DNA of 64,000 bases, taken from assembly GCF_002234675.1 (NCBI RefSeq), contig NC_019859.2, positions 30,847,434 to 30,911,433 on the forward strand, written 5' to 3'. This DNA comes from Oryzias latipes. Its lineage: Eukaryota; Chordata; Actinopteri; Beloniformes; Adrianichthyidae. Shown in pieces: positions 39,539 through 51,500 of the stretch (its first letter is position 1; each line of letters begins with the position of its first letter). Below the pieces are notes generated by a model. That model was not told the origin of the DNA and searched no databases. It saw only the letters and a list, made by a program, of their open reading frames with translations. The position numbers were made by a program, and so were the translations under genes.

Positions 39539-42500
39539 CTAGAGAGACGGGCAGAGAGGAGGAAGAAAACTTTTGGAAAACCTTGTTTTCTTTTTCTTTT
39601 TTCTTTTATTTTGCATTATATGGTAGAAATATAACTAGGAAAAGGTTACAAAAAATATATTGGATGCCAGTGAGTCAGAGCACAGCCATGTTGGTTAAAT
39701 GGAACTGAACGGCGTGGTGTGATGGCGGCCTAAACACATTTCTTCAATGGTCTTACCTGAATATGTCCATACATCAAAGGAGCAAACTAAACTAAATGTT
39801 GTTGTTTTTTTCTATTAATCTGTACATTTTCTAACATTTTTTCCTGCAAAACATAAAAATAGTCCTTCTCTAAAAGATCAAATGTACACATAAAATAACA
39901 TCGGTACAACAAACATGCGCATTTTTCCTTTCTTTTTGGGATAAGAAATGAGGTAAAAAGCTGCAGCTTATGAACAGGTGGAGTTTAACTGGGTTTTTAC
40001 AGCCAAAGCCAGTGTGGGTTTTTTTCTTCTTCTTTATTTTAAAAACAGAGAACATCAACCTTAGCTAAACTTTGCTTCATCTCTTCTTCACAATGCATAC
40101 GTCATGAGAATAAGAAAATACATTTCCCTTGGATCCTCTATGTTACCAACATGGCTGCAATTATTACACAGTAGAAATGAGTCTTTTTTTTTCTTTACAT
40201 TTACGATATATAAAAAAAAAAAAAAAGTCATCACACCTAATGTGTGAAAATATTTACTTTCTTACAAAGTTTTTTTTTTCAACGCTGTTTTAAACAAGTG
40301 AAAACAGCAGCGTCCCGGATAGCGAATTATGTTTGTTTAAGAGCGGCACCCAGGAGTTTGACATCACAATCTGCAAGAGAGAGACAGAACGGAGGGAAGT
40401 TAATACATGCGGGGGGTAATGGGGATGGGGGGTGGAGGGGTCGGCACTGTCTCCGGGATCCCAAACACAGGAAGGGGGGGGGGGTCACACGGATACCTTC
40501 GGTGACCCCGGATGATGGACGCTGATGCAGCTCCAGCTGCTCAGGATAAAAAGGGGATTTTTTTTCCAAACTGAAGCTTTTATTTCTTAAATATTTCTTG
40601 TCACCGGTTCATGGAAGTCATTTAAACACCGGTTTAAAGTCCCACTCCAGCTGTATTTTTATCTATTGCAGAATCGTTCTCAGTGTTTGTTAAAATTATG
40701 ATTACTGTATACTGTTTTTAGCCAAATCTAAACACCTGTATCGTTTTTTAAGACATATTTTCTGTGGAGCGGCAGGAGCTCATTAGAAATTCATTGTGGG
40801 CAGGGAAGTAACCCAACGCTGATATCCCATCATGCCTTTTGTTTACACTCTCTCCCGCCAGCTTATACATCCTCGCAACCCCAAGCTAACATTAGCGAAG
40901 CAACAAAACGGCGAGCAATATCAGAGCCATCCAGTCAGTTCTGATCCAAATGCATGAACGGATCGTCTGCAAGCGCAGGATCTGGATTTGGAGCGGAGCA
41001 GGGAGGCTTTGGCTCGCCCAGGGCAGTGTCTGCGTCACAAACCTCACCAAACGTTTTTTTTCCAAACGGCGGGTTTTCTTCCGGTCCTGATCCGATGTGA
41101 TTGGAATATTAAAAAAAATACCCAGAAACTGAGTTTTAATTTTTAAATTAAGAACATGTTAAAAACACCAAGAAGACCATTTTCATTGGAGTGGGTCTTT
41201 AAAACTTTTTTGCCATCTTCTAATGTTGGCTGTTAAAAGCATTTTCTCTATAAAATTCTTAAAAATAAAAAAGGAACACACAGCTCGAGCTTTACAATGA
41301 TCCTATATGCTTCAATATAGTTCTGATGGGCTTAACGTTATGGCCCAACGCAGTGGAAGCATCATTAATAAATACTGCTTTTATGTTTCTTATTAAAAGA
41401 TAAAGTGTCACGGATTTTACTGGTTTGAATTTGCTGCTGTAATTCATAATTTTATGGGTTTAGCTTTATTTTGAAAAGACTTCTGCTGGAGAAGTGCTTT
41501 TCAAATAAAGTAGAAATGAAAATAACAGGTTGAGTTTAATCCAATGTTTCATTAAGGCGTGAGACCACAGCAGACGGGTAAACTTGAAACCCTCTGTGGT
41601 GTCACAAAGCACCTAGAAATGTTTGCATATCTAAAATAATAGAAGACTTGTAGGGCTGGGTTTTAAATAAATCTTGATCTACAAGATTCAGTGTTGATTA
41701 TTGCATTTTTCCCCTGAAAGCTGCTTTGCAAGTCCCACCTTTTTTTTCTTTTTGTCTGTTTTAAAAACTAAACAGCCCCAACCAAGATTGATTTTTGTGC
41801 TAAAAATTAAACAATATATAAATAAAGGCTTCGTAAACAATAAATCCCAGTATAATAACAAGGATTGGAGGGTTCGGCAGTGATACCCAGCCCTCCAGAG
41901 CAGCGGGAAGCTAAAGACAACATGTTGACGCTGGTTGACTCCCAGCCCAGCTGCTCCCTTCCCAGCTTCGTCTCCGCTGACTCCTCCTCTGAGGTTGGAA
42001 TTCAGATTTCTTCCCCTCTCTTCTACTTGAGCTATTCAGTGTTGAATCTCTTCAACCCCATCATCTTCATCACTTTACCTGCTGGCTTTGAAGCTCTTGA
42101 GCTTCTGGACAAAGAAGCTCTCCAGAACCTCGGCACACTGGTAGAAGGGGGAGTCGCTTGGGTTGTAGTATCGGCAGTTGTCAAAGATTTTGGTCATGTC
42201 TGCTACAAACTCTGTCAGCTTCACGTAGGCCCGTTTCAGTAACCTCTCCTCCATGGTGGACAAGTCTAAAGAATCCAACAAACAAAACAAAAAAGGGAAG
42301 TTAAAGATTTTGGACAGCACAGAAAAAATACACAACTTGTTTTTGTGCCAGAAAAAACACAATGCAATAAAACAGAAAAAGCAGACAGATTCTTTCAAAA
42401 ATAAATGCAAAAAAGAGAATTTTATTGTTTTATTATCTTTCTTTGGTTTATTTTTAATGAAATTTCTGCGATTTTAGTATGGCCTGTTGGCCAACATGTA

Positions 42501-45500
42501 TAAATAAATAAGCTGCTTATTTGACAGAAGAGAGGAACTTTACTTTGATCGAATCCTGCATCTATTGTTGGTTTCTCATTAGGGCTGGGGGTCACCGCCA
42601 AAATAACGAGTTTGAGTCACGAGTCGACAATGCAAGTCAGACATATTCTGCCTAACGATTAGGGAAAAACAAATTCTTCAAGGTCAACCTTTTTGGAAAA
42701 TACATAAATTCCAACATTAGTGCTAACAGAAATGTGTTTTTGGATGAAAAATGCAGTCAGATCATTCTTTTTTTGATCAAATGAATACATTTTAAGCGAA
42801 GATCTGTTGCAGATTTCTTTACACTATGGTCTTCCTGAAAGAGCATTATTTCAAAAGGAACAATTTTCATGGAAATCCAGTAGAAGTGTTTGAAAATGCA
42901 ATAAAATCCTGGGGTTAGATTCTCTTGGGAAGCACATTTCAGTTTTGGTGACTTTGTTCCAAAAAGAGTCCAAGCTAAAACTGGAACTGCATTAAGGAGA
43001 AAAGCGACTGGAAGCCGCTAAAGGCTTAATCTAATCTGCTGCTGCCGGTGGGTCGCTCTGCACGCTCTCTCCCTCAGGGTGGCTTTGAAAAAATACATAT
43101 CCGACTTCTAGCTTCTTTCACCCCCACCCAGCCGGCCCGGGGGCTAACAGACCTCATGGTCAAAATCAAAGACCTCCTTCTTCTCTGGCATCAGATTTCG
43201 TCTTAAAACCCTTCATAGTGGACCGACGGCTGCAGCCTCATATTTTCACAAACCAACAGGGTCTTTTACTTGTGGTGGAAAGGGGGGGGGGGGGGGGGGG
43301 GGGGGGGGCAGAGTTTCCAGGACCAGGCTAACAGACGTGAAGTGTACCACCGGTCCCTTTCCAAAAGGAGCCCAGCAGACTCGGAGCAGCTCATTAACGG
43401 CTTTTTTGTGTGGAAGTTCAAAAAGGCCCCGTTGACGCAGGTCCACCTCTACACGGCCGGTTTGATCTGAGTTGGAGGGCTTCCTCCCTGCGGCCTCGCG
43501 GTGGCTCAGATAGAACGTCTAGGCGTAACTTCCAACACTAAAGGCCATCATGAAACAAATCCTTGTGCCTTTTAATCTCCCAAACAAGGTTTGCTCACAA
43601 TCCCAGTGGGAATAATGGAGTATCTGACATTTTGTTTGACTTTTTTTTTTCTTTTTTTAGAACAAGACTGCACAGTAGAGGCAGAAAGCTGGTATCTTAA
43701 TCCATAATATTAATGTACACACATTTAGTTTAAAGAGCTGCACAGACATCTTGGCTTTACAAAAAAGTATTTGATTTCTGGTTGATTTGGTAGGTTTGCC
43801 CGCTTTAGTCAGCCACCAATTGTGCAACTTCCCCCACTTGAAAAGCTGAGAGAGGGCTGTAATTTTCATCATTGGACAACTTCAACTATGAGAGACAAAA
43901 TGAGAAAGAAATCCAAAATAATCACAGTTACATAGAAACTCTTTGGAGAGAGCTGCTCTAGAGGAGATCTGCATGAAGGAATGGGCCAAAATACCAGCAA
44001 CAGTTGGTGAAAACCTTGTTAAGACTTGTGAAGACGGAGAAAACGTTTGACTGGTGTCATTGCCAACAAAGGATATATAACAAAGAATTGAGTTGAACTT
44101 TTATCATTGACCAATTACTTATTTTCCACCATAACTTACAAATAAATTATTTAAAAATCAGACAATTTTCTGGGTATTTTTCTCATTTTGTCTCTTCTAG
44201 TTGAGGCCTCACATCTTTTTAAGGGGGAGAACTTGAACAATCGGTGGCTGAGTAAATACTTTATTGCCCCACTGCATTCTGTTCACAGAGACTCGTCTAA
44301 TCAGTCTGTCACCTGAATTGAAGACACCTGTGAGATATCAGCCTAAAACAACACGGCAGGAGTTAGTTGATGATTTCTAACAGCTGGGACAACCGACACC
44401 AAGAAAACCATTGGGAAAGTTTAAACACCGCAATGGTTTACCATCTTGCAGTGCTTGCATAGTCCCCCCTGCTTAGGAAGTCATGTGAAGTTTACCAATG
44501 AACACCTTCAAGATTTAGAGAGAGATTGGGAGAAGGTGTTGTGATCACATGAGACCAACATTGAGCTCTGTGCCATTAAGTCAACCCGTCATGTTTGGAG
44601 GAAGAAAAATTCTGCTTTTGACCCAATTTTTTAACCATGGAGGTGGAAATATTATGTTGTGGGATGTTTTTCGGCACAGGGCTACATCATGTCGATGGAA
44701 GGATGGGCGGAGCCATGTACAACCTTCTGGCTGAAGAAGAATCCTATCAAGCTCAGTCTATAGAACCTCAATCCTATAGAAAACCTATGGAGAGACCTAA
44801 AGCTCAGAGCTGCTAAGCAACAGCCACCAAATCGGAATGATTTAGAAGTCATTTGCAAAGAAGAGCGGACGGAAAATTCAATTCAATTCAATTGTTTTTT
44901 ATTTGTACAGCCCAAATTCACAACAACAGTCATCTTGATGGGCTTCGTATCGGTAATTGAAAAAGTGAAACATAAAATCAAAAGGATCATAAATATTTCC
45001 ATAATAATAATAATTCCACCTGATTTGTGCAAAAACAAAGACTTTAAATACTTATTTCCCTCATTACAATGCAAACATCTTGATACAAATTCTTTAAAGT
45101 GGATTTCTTGGTTTTCTTCATGATTTTGTATCTCTCTATTCAAATGAACAGTTAAGATGACAGACTGTCAATATCTTTTAGGTGGGCAAACCAATGAAAT
45201 CAGCAAGAGATCAAATACTTGTGACCGCCACTGTAAACTCAATCCTAAGAATTATGGGTGGACAGCAAACATAGTCATTCGTTTAACAAATATCAAACCA
45301 CAACTTATCGTAAGGAAGGTTTTCTTTTTGCCGAAAAAGAAAATTGACATCAAAAATTTGTAGTCACAAAATAATCCAAGAGACTCTGACTGCTGGTTAT
45401 ACGATTTTGATCATCATCATTACAAGACATCTTAGTGCCACTTTTCTGATTATTAAAGTAAAGTAAAGTAAAGTAAAGTAAAGTAAACTTAAGTTAAAGT

Positions 45501-48500
45501 ACTTAAGTCCAAACGAAAACCTCCTTAGAAAAAAGCTCCAAATCAAGCTAATTACGATTATTTTAAGACATATCAAACGGGTTTGGAATTAATTGTAAGT
45601 GAAATATGTTTCAATGCAAAGAAAACATAAATAAATCCTCACTAAAGGAGGAATGGTGAAATAAAAAACCCAACCAAAACAAGCAGAAAGATTCCAAAGC
45701 TGCCACACTCACCCATCGGTTCCTTGATCACCCGGTAATAGTCGGGCGCATCGTTGGTATCCACCGGCTCCAGAAACGGCCAGGCCATCTTATGCGCCTG
45801 CGGGAAGGAGTGAGAGAGAAAACACAGAGCTAGACAAGTGGGAAAGCTGAAACCATAGAAGAAAAACAAACGGGAGCATGAAGATTATACTGAAAACAGG
45901 TGGATCAACACAGATGTTCTCCCAAGCTTTTCTCTCCATCTCTGTCCGTTTCACTCAGCGGTACAGACCGCTGGGCGAGAGGAAGAGAAAAAGAAAGGGA
46001 GGCCGGTTGGGAAAGATTAAAAAAAGAACTGAGGCTAGGCACATTTCCAAAAAGAGGGGGCCAAACCCATCAGATAAGATGAACACAGCGGGCTTTGCTG
46101 TTCTTAGTCTGCAGAGGAACTGCAGTGTTTTCTGTTGGATAGATGAACGGGCAGGTGGGTCTAGCGGCAGCACCAGTTGGTGTTTTTAACTCTGCTGTTG
46201 CTCCCGCTCACCTGTAAAGAACGCAGGATCCTCCGCAGGCCTTCAAAATCCTTCTCAGTGAGCGGCGTGAAGACCGTCATGGCGTCTTCTGTTGACTGAC
46301 ACTGAGGACACACGTACTCGTCAATGTGGTTGGCCTCGCTCTGCAAGATTCCCACACAGCGGCCGTGGTACCAGTTCTGACATCGATCGCAGCCGATGTA
46401 AAACCTGAGGAGGAAAAGAGAAACGCTGACCACAGGAAGACGTGACACTGAAGTGAATGAGAAGTCAGGGATGTGAAGACGATGAACCAATTAACCACGG
46501 ACACGAGCTCTTTCAGCTCCTTACTGGGACTCGTCGTACGGCGTCTGACAGATACAGTACAGCTCCTCCGTGCTGCTCTGCTGGCCTCGTTTACACTCCA
46601 CACAGATGTAATCGTCCATTTTCTTGGCCTCCTTCTCCGTGATACCCACGCAGTCCCCATGGTACCAGTTGGTACAAAGGTCGCAGCCAATGTAGAACCT
46701 TTGGACACAACGAGGACAGAGTTGGTCAACGGATCGGCAGCGTGTAAAAATGAAAGGGCTGAATTTTTCCTGTCTGCTGATTTCAACTGAAAAGCTGTGA
46801 ATGACCGCACGTCCAATGGGGGGTTTGGGATACAGCCGCATTTCCCTCATTTGGAATAATTGATTAACAGGAACGTTAAATGTTTGAATTCAGTCTTGTA
46901 GCAGTTAGGTAGTGTCATGCGATATTCAAGCATGTTTTTACACATTTAAACTTTGTATAGAAGTATAAGAACTTCCCTTTGTAAAGTAAATTCTTGAAGA
47001 TAAAGAAACCCCTCCCCCCCTTAGCCTTTACTTCACAGTGGGGGAGGGGTTTCCGGGATTCAGCCCGGTTTGCACAGTGGTGTTAAGTGGGCGGGGACAG
47101 CACACGGCTTCGGCGCCTCTTACTTTTCTGTCGCAGCTAACAGATCAGCGGTTCTTACGGCCCTCAGCAGCAACCTGGACTGCGAGGACCGTATTGTTTC
47201 CGAAATTCCTCTTTCTTATTTTTTGCTTCAGTACTGCCACATGCACCAAAATTCACCAAAAGTTGAGCGCATCTTGGCACGGTAATGGACCACCACCAGA
47301 AATTTATGACATCACAGCGGGAAAACCAGTCCAAAAATGAATGGGATCAAAACTGTCAAAATCTGCTAATGATGATTCATTTCCTTCGGGAACAATAAAG
47401 TATTGGGTTGTATTGTAACAAAACCAAAATGCATATGTTGGGAATATCAAAAAGGAAGTTTTGAAATTATTATGGGATGGCCACGGGACCTATGGCTTGG
47501 TGGCCATGTTGTACAAAAGTGTGTTTTCGCACATTAAGGGGGGAAAAAAACCCAACAACTTTTATTTAAGCAAGTTCCATCAAATTTGTCCTGCACCCCA
47601 CAAGGTCAACAACCACAACAAAAAGGTTGTTGACCTTTGACTTGGGGAAAAGTTTTGAATTTTTCAACCAAATCACCTTAAGTGCCGGCTAAAAATTTAA
47701 ACTCCTTCAAAGGGTTTCAACGTATCGCCTTCAAATGTATCGCCTCCAAACTCCTCCTTCAGCATCATTTGGAAGCTACTGTTTTGATCTTAAAGGAGCG
47801 TTCCCCTGTTCCCCTTCACATTTTTTGCAGAATATTGCATTTAATTCATAAATCCTTGTGAATGTGGGTGTGGTTAACAAAAATCATCTATTTCCAAGGG
47901 AATCCCAAAAGTTTACTTTTGCAGATTCTTCTAAAAATAAATACATGGAGATAAAACGGAAAAGCCGCCATTTTTTAAATGAATTTATCTAGTGCAGCTC
48001 TGACCAGGGTGGCAGGGGCAGGAGGGGAGGACGAGGGGCATGTAGCAGCTAGTGAAGGCCAGTCAGTCAGAGGGCGTCTAGGGCCATTCAACGCTGCTCT
48101 GGCTTTAATTTGTAATGGAATTTAGTTAAACCTCAGCAGATCTAAAGGGGTCACCCTGACTGAAGGCTCAGCAGAGCTTTGGCGTACTTGGTCTCGTCGT
48201 AGGGCGTCTTGCAGATACAGTACAGCTTGGTGTCCTTCTTGCTCTCCTTTGTGCATTTCGTGGAGATCATCTTCTTCTTCTTGGACTTGGCAGCCATCTC
48301 CCTCTCCTCTTCCCATTTCCTTTTGTGAGAAGTAGAGACGGTGGTGGCGAGGTGGTGCTGGGAGGCGATCCGATGGGAATCTGCCAGAGTTTGCTGCTGC
48401 TGCTGCTGGCGGTGGGCCGCAGCGGCTGCTGCCTGAGCTGCCTGTTGGGCGGCGGCCTGAGCCCGTTCCTTCTCCCGCTGCATCCGCAACAGATCCCTCT

Positions 48501-51500
48501 TTAACTCCTCCTGGGAATGTGAAAATAAAAGGTCAGCTCCAAACAGTCTGCAAATGACCATCTACGTGCCTCACACGGTTTATACCTGAGCCTCAAGCTG
48601 CAGTTCTTTGTCGAGAAGGGCTCGCTTCTTCAGGATCTCCATTTTGAGGCTCTCTTTGTGCCGGTAAAGGAGCGAGGAGAGCTTGCTAGCATTGGCCAAC
48701 CTCCGTTTTGCTTCAACCACCTCTTCCTTCTTCTTCTTTTTGGCCGCCTGCCTTTCATTTTTGTCAATGCGGTCAAGGAGGTACTTCATCACCTGGTTGC
48801 ATGCGATCATCCTGAAAGCAATAAAACATTTAACACAAGAAACTGCTAAAATTACAAATTATAAATCACACTCAACTTCCTTGTTGCATCTGTTGTTATT
48901 CCTTAAAACAAATAACTACGTTTATAGCATGAGATATCTATTTCTAATTAAGTTACAGTCACTTTCTTTTTTTTTCTTATTTTTACAGTCACTTTATTTT
49001 CTCTTTTTATAGTCACTTTACTTTTTTCAGCCTATTGTTTTTTATTTTGTAATTTGAAGTTATATTCCCGGTTAAGACTGGAGCTTGAGAGAAACGGAAG
49101 TTCAATTTCTATGTATGTATAACATTATAGATATTAAAGTTTACTTTGACTTAACTTTGAAGTTAACAGTTTTTGTGCTGGATCCTCAAATGTGTCATAT
49201 ATATTACAACAATTTAAACCCCGGAAAGACGACGCACAGATAGAATCTACACTGTGGACATTTTCTACGGGGCAAATCTGGTCCAATAAATTCACATAAT
49301 CGACGCCCTCCATTCCCCGCACGTTCACTTGTGTTTGCTAATATTCACAACTCGGATCTAAAGTTGGTGTCTCCCTCTGAGTGCATTTCTGCAAATAACA
49401 CGCAAACGCATACAGAGCTGCTGAGGTCAGACGCTGGCCAGGGTTTGTACAGCGAACACGGGAGAAAACAGAAAACTGTGTGGAAGTGCTGCACACCCAA
49501 ATACGAAAAGAGAAGAAATGTCAACTCAAAGTGTGCATGACAGGAATCAGTGAGAGTTTTGGTTAAGGGAGTAAAGGGAGAAAGCAAGAATAAAAAACGG
49601 CCTGAAATGTTTCAAGGAGAAAGCAGACAGAGCCACTGTAATGATGCAGCAGAGAATTTCAGGTCTATGTGAATCAGTAATGTTGACACAACATCTGTGG
49701 ACATAAACATATGGTTGTTAGGGTCACCGATGGGTCAAGAGCGTCTTCTCTCCACAGCTGGTATTACAAAAAAGGGTAAACTTTGAAAAGTTGTGTTTTT
49801 ATTTTAGATTTCAAAATTGCATTAGCCACAGCTTGACCTACAAAATACAGTGGATATAAAAAGTATTTGATCCCCTGCAAATACATTCTTTAAAGCCAAT
49901 TTCTTGAGTTTCTTTGTGATTTTCTATCTCTCACTGTTCAAATCAACCTACCATTAAGATGACAGACTGTCAGTTTCTTTTCAAATGAGCAAACCTACGT
50001 TTACTCCGCTGTGAAACACTTCCAAGTAAAATATTAAGTTTGATGTGTAACAAAACTGGACAAACTTGTCTGAACAAACAGTAAAGACCACAAACACTTG
50101 TGATATAAAAGAATATCTATTTCTACAAACTACACTCTGGAAGTCGGTGCAAGACAAAGAGCTTTGGTAGTTCTTTCGGAGATGAGGGAAAACATTTCAA
50201 GGCAAACGCTTGTTTTTCAGACGGCTAAAACTTGAATTCCTGCAACCAACACGTCAATAAAAACCTGTCCTCTTAGGATCGCAAAAGTGTCGTCTGTCTC
50301 TGATTCTGCAGACTGCTCCACTGTAAGAGATAGAGGTCCGTAATATTCATCATTGAAACACCAACTGTGAGAGGCACAATGTAAAAAAAAAAAAGCAGGT
50401 TTTAATTTTTTAAGAATTTCTTTGTATAATGATGCAGAAAACAAGTATTTGTTCAATAACAAAAGTTGACCTCAATACTTTGTAATGTTGTCTTGGACTG
50501 AGGGAAGAGCTAAATCCTCATTACTGCACCATTATACATATAAATTCTTTAAAAATCCTGAATTGTGATTTACTGAATTCTTGATTTAGATTCTGTTTCT
50601 CAAAGTTGAAGTGCATCTACTTGCAGTATTGGTGACTGACGAATGATGCGGGAAAAGAGACGGTGAAGTCAAACCTCTGGTTTTCTTCTCTCTCTGCAGG
50701 CGTCATGGTCTTCTTCTGCTTCAGGTGCTCGATTACTGCGTTCTGCTTCATGACCACCTGAAACATGGGACCAAGGTGGCAGAAACAGGGTTGAACACTT
50801 TTGAGGTTGTTGGTGCAACAGTTGCAGTGAAACAAAGAACAGAAGCATCCCACTGTAGCGCTCTGGTCCTTCAGGTGCTCTAATTCATTGTCAAGATGAA
50901 TAAAACAAACCTGAATTTGTTTAGCAATCATTTATGATGTGACATCAATAGTAGTGATTATTTTTAACAAGGCCTAATGTGACCAGAGAGTTAAACAAGC
51001 TGCAGTAAACCGAGAGGAGGTCTAATATACGAAAATAAACAGTCTGAGGACATTTTATAGACTGGAAGTGTTTATGAACCGATAGAAAGCAGATGAAGGA
51101 GACCCGACTTTACCGTGCGATGCTCCTGTACACACCTGCTTCTGAATGATGTCGCTCTGGTTGGCTGCATTAAGGGCGAGTTCTTTCTTTGCTTCTGACG
51201 CTTGTCGCTTCTTCTGCTGCTGCTGCTCTCTGAGCTGCTGGATCCTCTGGAGCTGCTCCTGGACCGATGCTGCCTGGATGGTTACTACATTTCCAACCTG
51301 GGCAGAGGTCATCATGTGTCATATTTCACCGGAACGACGTTGTTTCATCTATTTGGGTAAAAATTTGATTCTGACTGGCTGCTGGGTGTGCATTAAAAAG
51401 TGATAATCCACACCTAAAAAAGGATGTTCCTGGTCACATATCCTGAATGTTCTGTATCACTGCGCTGGCTTCTTTAAAACAAACTTTTGCTTCATCATAC

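Larger units (their letters stand above)
42079..45797 (-). other. BPTF: BPTF bromodomain (two exons)
   Basis: Exons 45713-45797 and 42079-42265 encode [20 protein letters not shown] through [20 protein letters not shown] to [14 protein letters not shown]. The WPF shelf, the PDYY loop and the acetyl-lysine-binding Asn in CRYYNPS are all present, so binding should be intact. The helix after MEER reads [12 protein letters not shown] where I recall VQRRYYEKLTEF in human. The 6.1 kb intron before it carries Tc1 remnants and a poly-G run. Confidence 0.95.

Noticed and set aside
40327-40370. Alternative BPTF terminal exon ([14 protein letters not shown])
   Set aside because: Joined in the phase of the previous exon it stops after two residues, whereas 39517-39538 gives RSHNNKL, the known BPTF ending, behind a strong acceptor.
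46161-46850. Plus-strand ORFs over the PHD exons
   Set aside because: They mirror the zinc-finger codons on the minus strand and have no independent support.
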